Origin: Lentibacillus sp. Marseille-P4043
Lineage (GTDB): Bacteria > Bacillota > Bacilli > Bacillales > Amphibacillaceae
Reading direction: 5' to 3'
Length of the DNA stretch: 64,000 nucleotides
Assembly: GCF_900258515.1 (NCBI RefSeq)
Contig: NZ_LT984884.1
Span: 333,002 to 397,001, forward strand
Position 1 is the first letter of the stretch; every line of letters begins with the position of its first letter. The position numbers and the translations under genes are program-made. A model generated the notes under the pieces. That model was not told the DNA's origin. It was given only the letters and a program-made list of their open reading frames with translations, and did no database searches. Below are positions 16,451-23,795 of the stretch, one piece after another.

Positions 16451-16993
16451 TTAAATCCTGTATTTATCCATTGCTTGATCTAAATCATCCTGGTTGATGC
16501 CGATGTATCGTTTCGTTGTTTGCTGGTCACTGTGATTAAATAACTCCTGCAACATACCAATGTTGTTTGTTTGCTTATAAAAATGATAGCCAAATGTTTT
16601 CCTTAATGTATGTGTCCCTATCTCGGTTAAATTGACATATTCAGCCGCCTCTCGAAGTATTCTGTAAGCAGTGGAACGGTCAATTGCCTTATTGCACCCT
16701 TGTCGGCTTTGTATGACGTAATCTCCTTCATCTAATGTCTTTGCATAAGAAGTTAACTCTCGCTTGATGTACCCTGGTATCTTGACTCGCTTTCTTTTGG
16801 TTGTCTTCGTTTCTTTGATATCAATGTGGGATTTCAATATATCTTCCTTTGTAAGCTTTAAAATATCGGATATACGTAATCCTGTTGTAATACCAAGCAG
16901 GAACATAATATAATTTCTTTTATTCCTGCTTTTCAAGTATTCTTTTATTTTATCTATCTTATCAGGATCTCGAATCGGTTCCACAAAGTTCAT
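16451..16993 (-). CDS. Second tyrosine recombinase, short XerC/D-like
   Basis: A 180-residue protein that is essentially a catalytic domain only. Visible active-site residues are Arg in TTGLRISDILKL (about 39), Lys in ETKTTKRKRVKIP, His-x-x-Arg in GTHTLRKTFGYHF (about 127-130), His in FNHSDQQTTKRYIG (about 149) and the Tyr in that same motif (about 158). It lacks the arm-binding and core-binding domains of the 29279 integrase. Similar short recombinases lie near the late switch in many Bacillus-group prophages. It overlaps the ArpU-like gene by 32 bases. Confidence 0.8.
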   Translation of the reverse strand: MNFVEPIRDPDKIDKIKEYLKSRNKRNYIMFLLGITTGLRISDILKLTKEDILKSHIDIKETKTTKRKRVKIPGYIKRELTSYAKTLDEGDYVIQSRQGCNKAIDRSTAYRILREAAEYVNLTEIGTHTLRKTFGYHFYKQTNNIGMLQELFNHSDQQTTKRYIGINQDDLDQAMDKYRI

Positions 16994-17435
16994 CTTGCTT
17001 CACCTCCTTATAAATCTCAATTCGTAGTATGAATGCCAATTTATAAAATGCGCGCGATTTAATACGATAGTAATTAGTTTCGCTATAACCAAGCTCATTA
17101 TATACCTCATAATCATAGACATCATCATCCTTCAAATACCGATTGATGATGATTGAACGTTCTTTAAAAGATAAACGATTTACAGCCTTCTGGATCTTCA
17201 ATAAGTACTCCTTGCGCTTTCTCTCCTGGTCAACCTTTTTTAACGCAATTTCTTCCGTAGATGAATGGAATTGATTATTTGGTGCTGCGGGCGCAAGGTT
17301 GAACGATTGAGTTATTTTAGGTTGCAATTCTTCCGGATCCATTAATAAATACATCTGATATTTCTCTAAAGATGACTCAACTTCTTTTTTTGTTGCTTCC
17401 CTATCGATTTCCGGTAACATGAATGACATTTGCAT
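16962..17435 (-). CDS. ArpU family phage late transcription regulator
   Basis: A 157-residue protein resembling the ArpU/RinA-like late activators. The C-terminal half (AVNRLSFKERSIIINRYLKDDDVYDYEVYNELGYSETNYYRIKSRAFYKL, split over about residues 85-135) has the sigma-region-4-like helix-turn-helix of this group. These proteins turn on packaging and lysis genes. The ATG at 17435 follows GGAAAGGGTG; an ATG six codons upstream is also open. It precedes the late operon, and the inverted repeat at 16337-16402 is a possible target. Confidence 0.75.
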   Translation of the reverse strand: MQMSFMLPEIDREATKKEVESSLEKYQMYLLMDPEELQPKITQSFNLAPAAPNNQFHSSTEEIALKKVDQERKRKEYLLKIQKAVNRLSFKERSIIINRYLKDDDVYDYEVYNELGYSETNYYRIKSRAFYKLAFILRIEIYKEVKQDELCGTDSRS

Positions 17436-17464
17436 TAACAACACCCTTTCCATTATTTTTACGA

Positions 17465-17647
17465 TTATTTCTGTTTGAATGCTCCACCACGAGTTCTTTT
17501 ATATGTTCGGCGATTAACGCCCATCAGTTCTTCTAAATCTTCATGTGATAACCTCTCTGTTTGTTTTTCGTGGCGCTTTTTCTTATCAGGGGATGAATTG
17601 CTCGATTTAGACCATTTTTTCAACTGTTTTCGTAACTGATCAGACAT
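17465..17647 (-). CDS. Hypothetical small basic phage protein
   Basis: A 60-residue lysine- and arginine-rich protein beginning MSDQLRKQLKKWSKSSNSSP. Near residues 33-50, LSHEDLEELMGVNRRTYKR resembles a short helix-turn-helix. Its ATG overlaps the stop of the upstream membrane protein gene (GATGTCTGATC), so it is probably coupled. No family is recognised. Confidence 0.45.
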   Translation of the reverse strand: MSDQLRKQLKKWSKSSNSSPDKKKRHEKQTERLSHEDLEELMGVNRRTYKRTRGGAFKQK

Positions 17648-17819
17648 CGGCTTTTCCTCCGATCAGCAAACGGATAAAAATAAACAATGGCCATGCGATA
17701 ACAATAAAAATTAATAGAAAGATGAATATTGAATTTTCTTGCTTGCTACCATTAACAGGCTCTTTTTGAACAATCGCTAATAAAAATCCAACAATCCAAT
17801 ACGCTACAATGAACTCCAT
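17640..17819 (-). CDS. Small two-span membrane protein
   Basis: A 59-residue ORF with an AAAGGAGTGATTGA ribosome site. Residues 2-18 (EFIVAYWIVGFLLAIV) and 31-50 (IFIFLLIFIVIAWPLFIFIR) are hydrophobic segments joined by a polar loop. The role is unknown; size and topology are compatible with a membrane modulator of phage or host. Confidence 0.55.
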   Translation of the reverse strand: MEFIVAYWIVGFLLAIVQKEPVNGSKQENSIFIFLLIFIVIAWPLFIFIRLLIGGKADV

Positions 17820-17931
17820 TCAATCACTCCTTTTAAAGTAATAAAAAAGGACACCAACCCTAAAACAGCTACATGCTGCTAAAGATTGATGCCCGTCCGT
17901 TCTTCGGTAAGGACTTATTTCCAAGAAATCA

Positions 17932-17997
17932 CTAATCTGTATTTATGATACTTATTTTTAAATAACAAATTGGTGTATTCAGTTGATTCAATTGCAT
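17932..17997 (-). CDS. Possible coupled micro-ORF (21 aa)
   Basis: An ATG at 17997 overlaps the stop of the XtrA-like gene (TTTAATG) and follows CAGGAGGTTATTTA, a strong ribosome site inside the upstream gene's end. It would encode 21 residues, beginning MQLNQLNTPICYL. It may be a real micro-gene or only chance; the rest of the 17820-17996 gap shows no other gene. Confidence 0.25.
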   Translation of the reverse strand: MQLNQLNTPICYLKISIINTD

Positions 17998-18182
17998 TAA
18001 ATAACCTCCTGTCCATTTACCCTAGTCCGTTCACTCCGATCAATATCCAATACCTGTCCGTTTTTCCAAATAATTAAATCCTGGCCGAACTCTTTTGCTT
18101 GTACCTTTGTTAGTTGACCATCTTTTACGATATACAAACAATTCTCGTGCAAATCAACTTCAACCTTCATTTTGTCCGTCAT
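17997..18182 (-). CDS. XtrA/YqaO-like small phage protein (DUF3954 type)
   Basis: A 61-residue protein. The pattern VDLHENCLYIVKDGQL, KVQAKEFGQDLIIWKNGQV resembles the DUF3954 family that includes PBSX XtrA and skin-element YqaO, small beta-rich proteins found just before the late regulator in Bacillus prophages. Its position upstream of the ArpU-like regulator fits. The function is not known. Confidence 0.55.
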   Translation of the reverse strand: MTDKMKVEVDLHENCLYIVKDGQLTKVQAKEFGQDLIIWKNGQVLDIDRSERTRVNGQEVI

Positions 18183-18203
18183 ATGCCGACCCCCCGAACT
18201 AAT

Positions 18204-18329
18204 CTATTGTTCTGCCGATGTGTTGCAAATTCTAGCAAGAATGTATTGATCGCCAAACTCATCCGACATGCTTAAAATGTACTTTATAGATTTGTTCATT
18301 TCGGGATAAGTTTTAATTTCTTCACTCAT
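18204..18329 (-). CDS. Small hypothetical phage protein (41 aa)
   Basis: The ATG at 18329 follows GGAAAGGAGAGATTGAGC, a strong ribosome site. The 41-residue product begins MSEEIKTYPEMNKSIKYIL and has one helical segment and a single cysteine. It overlaps the end of the upstream membrane protein gene by 8 bases. Function unknown. Confidence 0.45.
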   Translation of the reverse strand: MSEEIKTYPEMNKSIKYILSMSDEFGDQYILARICNTSAEQ

Positions 18330-18432
18330 GCTCAATCTCTCCTTTCCGTTTCTGATAAATAGCCATATATCCAGCTATTGACGAGACAAACAATGTTCCC
18401 AAAGTAATAAATCCTGTTATGATTAATGTCAT
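18322..18432 (-). CDS. Single-span small membrane protein (36 aa)
   Basis: The ATG at 18432 is preceded by GAGAAGGTGCAGAA. Residues 2-26 (TLIITGFITLGTLFVSSIAG and following) form one membrane span with a positively charged C-terminal tail (QKRKGEIEHE). It is one of several micro-membrane proteins in this early region. Function unknown. Confidence 0.45.
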   Translation of the reverse strand: MTLIITGFITLGTLFVSSIAGYMAIYQKRKGEIEHE

Positions 18433-18567
18433 TTCTGCACCTTCTCGTTCGCTGTTTTTTCGAACCCGCACAAGCGATTTTTTATGTATGTATTAGTTCT
18501 TGGTGTAATTGCAAATCCAACTTGTGCGGATATATTTTCAACTAATTTTCATAACCGCGAATTTGTT

Positions 18568-18690
18568 CTAAAAGTGTTCTTCCAGCTCCTTTTTTAACTG
18601 ATCATTGCTTAATTGCTCGAATACACTCCGGTTATATCCAGTCATTAATGCGAGTTGCTCTATTATTGATTCTCGTTCATCAATACCCAT
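18568..18690 (-). CDS. BH0509-like small protein (40 aa)
   Basis: A 40-residue protein, beginning MGIDERESIIEQLALMTGYN and followed by an SVFEQLSNDQLKKELEEHF tail. This two-helix 'DEQL' layout resembles the BH0509 family of small Bacillus proteins. A GAGGCAAGTAA site precedes the ATG, which overlaps the end of the dUTPase gene by 11 bases. Function unknown. Nothing was seen in 18433-18567. Confidence 0.5.
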   Translation of the reverse strand: MGIDERESIIEQLALMTGYNRSVFEQLSNDQLKKELEEHF

Positions 18691-19339
18691 TTACTTGCCT
18701 CGCATGGTTTATTTTATTTTTATCGAGATAGGCATTGTAAATTTGTTCTAGTGTGAAGCCAAATCCATTAATCCCGATATTCAGAAAAGTGATCCATGCT
18801 AATCGAAAATAATATTCGTTGACAGGAAAACCCGCGATCATTTCTTTATCATGATTTTTCTCCATGTAAGAACCATTTAAAAAGTACGTCATTTCTAGAA
18901 AATATCCTGTTAAATCTCCATCGAATTCATCCGGATCTAGTTGTTCTTCATAAATATAAAGGGCATCTTCCCACTTCTTTTGAATCGCAATCGATAAAAA
19001 GAAGTGCACTCCATCAACAAATTCTTCCAATAACGGGTTATGAAAGTGTACTCCACAACCATCGCAATCATCACATTGCCCGACAATCTTTCCATTTTTA
19101 AAAAATATCGGTTCACCTTTGCAAGATTCACATACATTTTTTTCATTCGGATACCACGTCCTGGGTTCCCTATCATTACTCCAATGTTTAAACCATCTGC
19201 CCTCATTCGCAAATTCAGCTAATTCCACTTGCAAAGCAACAAAAGTATTTGCAACTAAATCTTTTCCTTGCAGACCTTTTTCCTCAATGATTCTATTATC
19301 TAAAGCCTTCTGCATGTCTATTAATTTTTCTAGATTCAT
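18680..19339 (-). CDS. dUTP diphosphatase, all-alpha dimeric type, with Cys-rich insertion
   Basis: A 219-residue protein of the dUTPase_2/MazG-like fold that hydrolyses dUTP to dUMP and keeps uracil out of phage DNA. Metal-binding residues are Glu39 and Glu42 in VELAEFANEGRWFKHWS and Glu105/106 and Asp109 in NPLLEEFVDGVHFFLS. Between these helices, residues about 61-100 carry an insertion with cysteines 70, 73, 89, 92 and 95 (CESC and CDDCDGC), a likely zinc knuckle. The upstream gene's TGA overlaps its ATG. Confidence 0.8.
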   Translation of the reverse strand: MNLEKLIDMQKALDNRIIEEKGLQGKDLVANTFVALQVELAEFANEGRWFKHWSNDREPRTWYPNEKNVCESCKGEPIFFKNGKIVGQCDDCDGCGVHFHNPLLEEFVDGVHFFLSIAIQKKWEDALYIYEEQLDPDEFDGDLTGYFLEMTYFLNGSYMEKNHDKEMIAGFPVNEYYFRLAWITFLNIGINGFGFTLEQIYNAYLDKNKINHARQVNGY

Positions 19340-19726
19340 AGCTTTACCTCCACATCCTCAATAACTGGCATTTCGCCCAAAGTGTCGAATGCTATTTGTT
19401 GCACATCCGCCAGCATTGCATCAAAATCATCTTGTTTCTCGATGATTCGTTCGATCGATTCACCAATTTGATAGAAAAAATAAATTGAACCCTTTGGTAG
19501 CCGTTAACGTTTCGATTGCAAAGTTAACGGGAATATCGTAAAGTTTTGCACCAGTAGTAACTTCCGAAACTCTGATAATGTTTTTCACAGGAATTGCGCT
19601 AAACCGATATTGTCCTACTTTAATCTCATGCCCTACTGCCGGAGTCCATTTCTTAAGTGCTAGATAAAATTGCTGCGGTTGTTCATTTACTGCGATTTTC
19701 ATTGGTCGCCACCTTCTATTGTCCAT
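19336..19726 (-). pseudogene. Frameshifted conserved phage gene upstream of dUTPase
   Basis: One frame (19460-19726) encodes 88 residues, with GHEIKVGQYRFSAIPVKNII and EVTTGAKLYDIPVNFAIETL, and then runs into a stop. The +1 frame opens at about 19495 and continues with YQIGESIERIIEKQDDFDA and LGEMPVIEDVEVKL up to a TGA overlapping the dUTPase ATG. The two parts read as one protein of about 125 residues broken by one indel near the T-rich run at 19480-19490. A +1 recoding event or a sequencing error cannot be excluded. Confidence 0.55.
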
Positions 19727-20094
19727 TTGCCTTCTAATAATTCTTTAAGCGTAAAATCGGATAATAAAAGTTCATCCAAGCTTTCCTTATCGTAAAATTC
19801 CGGATTAATAACTGCTGTGTGTATGCCCTCATAATAAAAATTGACTACTTTACCCTTTTTATAAGCTCGCATAGCTTCTTCAAAAGATACATGGTTCGGC
19901 AGGATACGCCATTGAACAGAATCAACAAAACCTGCACTTAGCATCATTAACCCTTCTGAATCACAAAGTTTGATATGACCTGTTTTATCTTTGAAAACTT
20001 TTACTTCTATTCCTAATTCACTGGCATCGCCAACGGCAACTCCCCCAACTTTCAACCGATCGATCATTTGTCCAGTAGTTAGCCATTCGTTCAT
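19699..20094 (-). CDS. Hypothetical phage protein
   Basis: A 131-residue protein starting MNEWLTTGQMIDRLKVGGVA. It has mixed alpha/beta character, including a repeated aromatic-rich strand (VVNFYYEGIHTAVINPEFY) and a helical C-terminus (FTLKELLEGKW). Similar ORFs occur in early regions of Firmicute phages, without known role. Overlaps of 4 bases upstream and 28 bases downstream show tight operon packing. Confidence 0.5.
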   Translation of the reverse strand: MNEWLTTGQMIDRLKVGGVAVGDASELGIEVKVFKDKTGHIKLCDSEGLMMLSAGFVDSVQWRILPNHVSFEEAMRAYKKGKVVNFYYEGIHTAVINPEFYDKESLDELLLSDFTLKELLEGKWTIEGGDQ

Positions 20095-20306
20095 TTTGAT
20101 TCCTCCCCAAATTCCCTATTAAATTCCGATTTGATCTTCTTGACTGTCTTTTCGCCAATCCCATGTTTGAACCGCAACCGATCAATAAATTCAGCAAACG
20201 ATTCAATTAGGATGTCATCCCGAAAATCTGACGAAACTATATATCCGTGTTCATAGCCTTCTTCATAACCTTCTTGATACTTTTGCTTTAGTAGTGGATT
20301 TTTCAA
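20091..20306 (-). CDS. Hypothetical phage protein with Gly-Tyr repeat
   Basis: A 71-residue charged protein. The N-terminal part has a YQEGYEEGYEHGY repeat; the remainder is helical (RDDILIESFAEFIDRLRF, then KTVKKIKSEFNREFGEE). Function unknown. It overlaps both neighbours by 4 bases. Confidence 0.45.
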   Translation of the reverse strand: MKNPLLKQKYQEGYEEGYEHGYIVSSDFRDDILIESFAEFIDRLRFKHGIGEKTVKKIKSEFNREFGEESK

Positions 20307-20602
20307 TGTGATTCACCCTTTAAAATATCCATAATCGCAAGCGCGTCATTACCTCTGACGCAATGCCTGTCCAAAAACTGTACATACGCTTCATTTGTTT
20401 GTCCGTGCCCACAACAGGCATTCATTACACCTGGCAGGGTTCCTAAACATCCGTCATGCCCTTCTGGTGTATTGTTCAATCCACAATGCCCGCACAGTCT
20501 GTTTTCCCATGTTGTGACCGTCGGCTCCTTCTTGTCTGAAAATACCCATTCCCCATTTAGGAATTCGATTTTATGACCTTTTAGTTGGGTTGTTGCTGTC
20601 AT
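20303..20602 (-). CDS. Cys/His-rich hypothetical phage protein
   Basis: A 99-residue protein with a conserved-looking metal-binding stretch at about residues 36-67: NRLCGHCGLNNTPEGHDGC, then GVMNACCGHG. Spacing and composition suggest a structural zinc site. The N-terminus has KGHKIEFLNGEWVFSD. Such Cys/His-rich small proteins recur in Bacillus-group phages; no function is known to me. Confidence 0.5.
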   Translation of the reverse strand: MTATTQLKGHKIEFLNGEWVFSDKKEPTVTTWENRLCGHCGLNNTPEGHDGCLGTLPGVMNACCGHGQTNEAYVQFLDRHCVRGNDALAIMDILKGESH

Positions 20603-20640
20603 TTATATACCTCCTGTGTCGTGATTTAATACATACCGAG

Positions 20641-20745
20641 CTATTCAAAGATAGTTAACAAAATAAAGACAGTAGCACCTACCACAATTGGTTGGATTAA
20701 ACAATACCAGAACAGCTTTTCTTTCAATGACATTTCATCATTCAA
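20641..20745 (-). CDS. Small single-span membrane protein (34 aa, TTG start)
   Basis: A TTG at 20745 follows AAGGAGTGAATATAG with good spacing. The product has a short polar start, then WYCLIQPIVVGATVFILLTI as one membrane span. Function unknown. It is a further micro-membrane protein of the early region. Confidence 0.4.
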   Translation of the reverse strand: MNDEMSLKEKLFWYCLIQPIVVGATVFILLTIFE

Positions 20746-20779
20746 CTATATTCACTCCTTCGCATCATCGTTATGTGCA

Positions 20780-21094
20780 TTAATATTCTGTTGATGAAAT
20801 AATACAAGGCTTGGTTATTTTTTCGTGTTCGATAACCCAACCGAATGTTTTTTGAATCCATAATTCACCAAAACGTCGTTCCATAATTTGAGATTTCTTC
20901 AATTCCTCAACAGGAAGTTCGCTTTCATTCAACCACATATGGTCAGAGAGTGGAACTTCTCCCCAAATTTCAAAATCTTCCTCGATATCCTTCATATCCA
21001 CACTAGTTTCATTGTGATACCATTCTTTTGCCTGTTCTTCACTTTCAGCACATACCCAATCAAAATCGTTCATTCTGAATACCTTCATTTTCAC
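20780..21094 (-). CDS. Hypothetical acidic phage protein
   Basis: A 104-residue protein starting MKMKVFRMNDFDWVCAESEE; the layout 'DFDWVCAES-EQA-WY' followed by an acidic stretch and PLSDHMWLNES is seen in other phage hypothetical proteins. An AAAGGAGATGTGAAA site precedes the ATG. No function is recognised. Confidence 0.5.
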   Translation of the reverse strand: MKMKVFRMNDFDWVCAESEEQAKEWYHNETSVDMKDIEEDFEIWGEVPLSDHMWLNESELPVEELKKSQIMERRFGELWIQKTFGWVIEHEKITKPCIISSTEY

Positions 21095-21130
21095 ATCTCC
21101 TTTTACTTCACATTTTGTGTCTTATATTCA

Positions 21131-21322
21131 CTAAAACCACCCATTTTGACTGCTTTCTACGTTTATTTGTTTAAATGATTCGATTGCCAACTGTTGCTTT
21201 AATTGTCCGTATGATTTGCCGTCTGTGTTGTAGTAACTCATGCTGTGCAGCTTATCGATGATGATTGCTTTTTGACGTTCCTGCATTACATCACGTTCCT
21301 GCATTACATCAATTGCTTTCAT
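21131..21322 (-). CDS. Hypothetical small phage protein with duplicated hexapeptide
   Basis: A 63-residue protein. The N-terminus carries two copies of Asp-Val-Met-Gln-Glu-Arg, made by an exact 18-nt tandem duplication (21275-21292 and 21293-21310). The rest (AIIIDKLHSMSYYNTDGKSY) is helical. Function unknown. Confidence 0.45.
   Translation of the reverse strand: MKAIDVMQERDVMQERQKAIIIDKLHSMSYYNTDGKSYGQLKQQLAIESFKQINVESSQNGWF
21275..21310. repeat. Exact 18-nt tandem duplication
   Basis: ACGTTCCTGCATTACATC occurs twice in direct succession inside the small gene at 21131-21322 and keeps the reading frame. This is a recent-looking slippage or duplication event. Confidence 0.85.
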
Positions 21323-21359
21323 GAGAACACATCCTTCGTTTTTTTATCGAACTGCGACA

Positions 21360-21707
21360 TTAAGGTACCGATATCTTTACAGCAATGACTTTATCCCACT
21401 CAATCTCCTTCAATTCCTTGTCGGTTTGTTCTTGTAAATAAGTGTCTGACCAAGCTGGATTATTCATTTCTAACCTGTCATAAATCAATTCACCAACTTC
21501 ATCCTCATCTTTTGAACGCACATAACATCTTTCGTTATGATCATAGATTTCTTCAATGCTAGCACTACCCCATCCTGCTACCCACCAACCGAAATCGTCG
21601 CCTGCAACAACGTCTGTATCCACCATGGGAACAATATCTAAATCAGGGTTTTCTTTAATTAATTTAAGTAATTCATTTACATTGTTTTGTTGTTTTTCTG
21701 AACTCAT
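21360..21707 (-). CDS. Conserved hypothetical phage protein
   Basis: A 115-residue acidic protein starting MSSEKQQNNVNELLKLIKEN, with the stretch DIVPMVDTDVVAGDDFGWWVAGWGSA near residues 24-50. This pattern recurs in many Firmicute phage early regions without assigned function. A GGAGAGATAAAATT site lies upstream of the ATG. Confidence 0.5.
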   Translation of the reverse strand: MSSEKQQNNVNELLKLIKENPDLDIVPMVDTDVVAGDDFGWWVAGWGSASIEEIYDHNERCYVRSKDEDEVGELIYDRLEMNNPAWSDTYLQEQTDKELKEIEWDKVIAVKISVP

Positions 21708-21746
21708 AATTTTATCTCTCCTTTATGCGCATTTTCGTCAAAAGAT

Positions 21747-22013
21747 CTACATCCTCTTAGCAAACGACCTGTTAATCCTCCCTTGTCTTGCTTGATGAAA
21801 TAGAGCAATAAAAACCTCATCCGGATCCCGATTGATCGCCTGTCCGATTTCCTCGGGTTCGTGCCCTTGTTCGTATAAAATTGTGACTTCGTTAATCAAA
21901 CCTTCCGAAAAGATTATTTCTAAATCGGATAAGCAATAGACAAGGGCTCCATCTTCCAAACGTTCTTTTCTGATTTTATAGATTCGCTTAATATTTGAAG
22001 TAGCAGTGCTCAT
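21747..22013 (-). CDS. Hypothetical phage protein, possible helix-turn-helix
   Basis: An 88-residue protein. The C-terminal half (LYEQGHEPEEIGQAINRDPDEVFIALFHQARQG, about residues 47-79) reads like a helix-turn-helix similar to sigma region 4 or transposase-type HTHs. The N-terminus is basic. A regulatory role is possible but not shown. Confidence 0.45.
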   Translation of the reverse strand: MSTATSNIKRIYKIRKERLEDGALVYCLSDLEIIFSEGLINEVTILYEQGHEPEEIGQAINRDPDEVFIALFHQARQGRINRSFAKRM

Positions 22014-22068
22014 CCTAGACCACGTTCATCCCTTCTTATCGCACATTTTGTATCTATAACGCACCTTC

Positions 22069-22275
22069 TCAAGCCGATTCACCTAACTTTGTTCTATATT
22101 CCAGTAACAATTTGTTCATTCTTGCTTTATTGTTTGGTTTGAAATAGAGATCTAGTTCTTTTCGATCATCGTCAAAGGTCAATACTTGTTTTTCGAACAC
22201 CAGAAATTCAATTAGTAACGACAAAGATTCAAACTCACCAGAAATGGCCTCCGTGTAAACTTCCTTAAGATTCAT
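22069..22275 (-). CDS. Hypothetical phage protein downstream of DnaB
   Basis: A 68-residue protein starting MNLKEVYTEAISGEFESLSL. The ATG at 22275 overlaps the last codons of the helicase gene (TTATGAATC), so coupling is likely; an ATG 7 codons upstream would sit deeper in dnaB. Hydrophobic helix LLIEFLVFEKQVLTF in the centre. Function unknown. Confidence 0.45.
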   Translation of the reverse strand: MNLKEVYTEAISGEFESLSLLIEFLVFEKQVLTFDDDRKELDLYFKPNNKARMNKLLLEYRTKLGESA

Positions 22276-23539
22276 AACGATGATCCAAATTAACAAATAG
22301 GTTGTATTCTTTTTTAAAAGCTAGTTCAACCGTTCCAACTTTGCCATTGCGTTGCTTCGCTACTATGACCTCAATGATGTTTCTTTTTTCACTTTCGCCA
22401 TTGTAATAATCATCGCGGTATAAAAATTCAATCACATCTGCATCCTGTTCAATGCTTCCAGAATCACGTATGTCCGACATCAAAGGTCTTTTGTCCTGCC
22501 TGTTTTCAACTCCCCTTGATAACTGTGAAAGTAGATAAACTGGAATTTTCATGTCCTTTGCCAATTCTTTTAAACTACGGGTTATTTCACCGACTTCAAT
22601 GTTTTTGGACTCGTACTTTTTTCCAGACCGGATTAGTTGCAGATAATCAATTAATACTAAAATAGGCTTATTGGGGTACATTCTTCTCAGTTTTCTAACT
22701 TTGCTACGAATGTATTGAACTGTTTGCCCCGATTTATCGTAAATATGTAAATTCATGTTGCTTAGTTCGCCTAAAGCCTTTGAAAATTTGTCCCAATCAT
22801 TTGAGTCAAAAAACTGATTCGGATTTCGCATTTTATGGCCATCGATTCTACCTATCGCGGAAATCATACGTTTGTTTAATGATTCTTCACCCATTTCTAA
22901 CGAAAATATTGCAGTTAATCCTTCGTTTTCGCAATGCGCAACAGCATGATTTAACATTTTGGCTGTTTTCCCAACACTAGGTCTTGCAGCTGAAATGATT
23001 AGATCACCATTTTGGAACCCATCCAGCATTCTATTCAGATCGATAAATCCTGTATCAAGGCCGCTAAGCCCTTTGTCTTGCTTTTCAATATTTTCATAGA
23101 GCCTTTTTAAAGATTCTGCATGATTGTAGTCATCATCGTTATTTTCTAGTTCTAATTCAGAATACTGACTCATAATCTTAGATAAGTCGTCCAAATTAAA
23201 TATTTCCCTTTCCTGTATTTTCCTTGCTTCACGGATTTTCCAGGAATCGATAATATATTTCTCATAAGTTTTAAAAGGCTCCAGGCTAGCGACACTGTTC
23301 ATCAACTTTGATAGGTAAGGTTTCCCACCTATATTTGACAATTTATTTCCCAAAGTCATAACAACCGTTACCATGTCAATCGGTTCACCTTTTTGTTCAA
23401 TCTCTCTTAAGGCCTTGAACAAAATTTGATTAGACGTATTGGAAAAATGCTTTCCCTGTATGGTGAGTTCTTTAATAAGCTCGCCTTTTTTCAATATGCA
23501 TCCTAGCAATCCGTATTCTGCCTCAAGGTTTGTGTCCAA
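22265..23539 (-). CDS. Phage replicative DNA helicase, DnaB-like
   Basis: A 424-residue hexameric 5'-3' helicase for phage replication. The N-terminal domain starts with LEAEYGLLGCILKK. The RecA-like core has LSGLDTGFIDLNRMLDGF, Walker A AARPSVGKTA, AIFSLEMGEESLNKRM, Walker B PILVLIDYLQLI, and LSQLSRGVENRQDKRPLMSDIRDSG near the C-terminus. A TTG at 23539 follows GGGAG with 10 bases spacing; an earlier TTG at 23563 is also open. It overlaps the G39P-like loader gene, giving an SPP1-type helicase/loader pair. Confidence 0.9.
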   Translation of the reverse strand: MDTNLEAEYGLLGCILKKGELIKELTIQGKHFSNTSNQILFKALREIEQKGEPIDMVTVVMTLGNKLSNIGGKPYLSKLMNSVASLEPFKTYEKYIIDSWKIREARKIQEREIFNLDDLSKIMSQYSELELENNDDDYNHAESLKRLYENIEKQDKGLSGLDTGFIDLNRMLDGFQNGDLIISAARPSVGKTAKMLNHAVAHCENEGLTAIFSLEMGEESLNKRMISAIGRIDGHKMRNPNQFFDSNDWDKFSKALGELSNMNLHIYDKSGQTVQYIRSKVRKLRRMYPNKPILVLIDYLQLIRSGKKYESKNIEVGEITRSLKELAKDMKIPVYLLSQLSRGVENRQDKRPLMSDIRDSGSIEQDADVIEFLYRDDYYNGESEKRNIIEVIVAKQRNGKVGTVELAFKKEYNLFVNLDHRYES

Positions 23540-23795
23540 TCGCTTCACGCTCCCATTGGTCAAGTTTCTTCAAAAAGTCATTTGTGTATGCTTCCCTTTT
23601 GTTCTCGCGTAAATCAGATAGACTTGGCGCGAATTTATTTTCAATTGCATATTGTTCTGCATTTTTCATGATCACTGCTGGGTTTTGGTCTTTTAATAAC
23701 CTTGTCCAGGTGTTGATTTTCCCTTGATCAAAATCGAAAGTTGGATACGCCTCGCTTAATAATTTAAGAACTTCATAGACTTTTTCTCTATTCAT
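23523..23795 (-). CDS. G39P-like helicase loader/inhibitor
   Basis: A 90-residue protein resembling SPP1 G39P, which binds the phage helicase and delivers it to the origin protein. Supporting features are the helical N-terminus (EVLKLLSEAYPTFDFD), KINTWTRLLKDQNPAVIMKNAEQYA and KFAPSLSDLRE, a family pattern shared with primosomal loaders, and a disordered C-terminus. It lies between the replisome organiser and dnaB, as expected. Confidence 0.7.
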   Translation of the reverse strand: MNREKVYEVLKLLSEAYPTFDFDQGKINTWTRLLKDQNPAVIMKNAEQYAIENKFAPSLSDLRENKREAYTNDFLKKLDQWEREAIGHKP

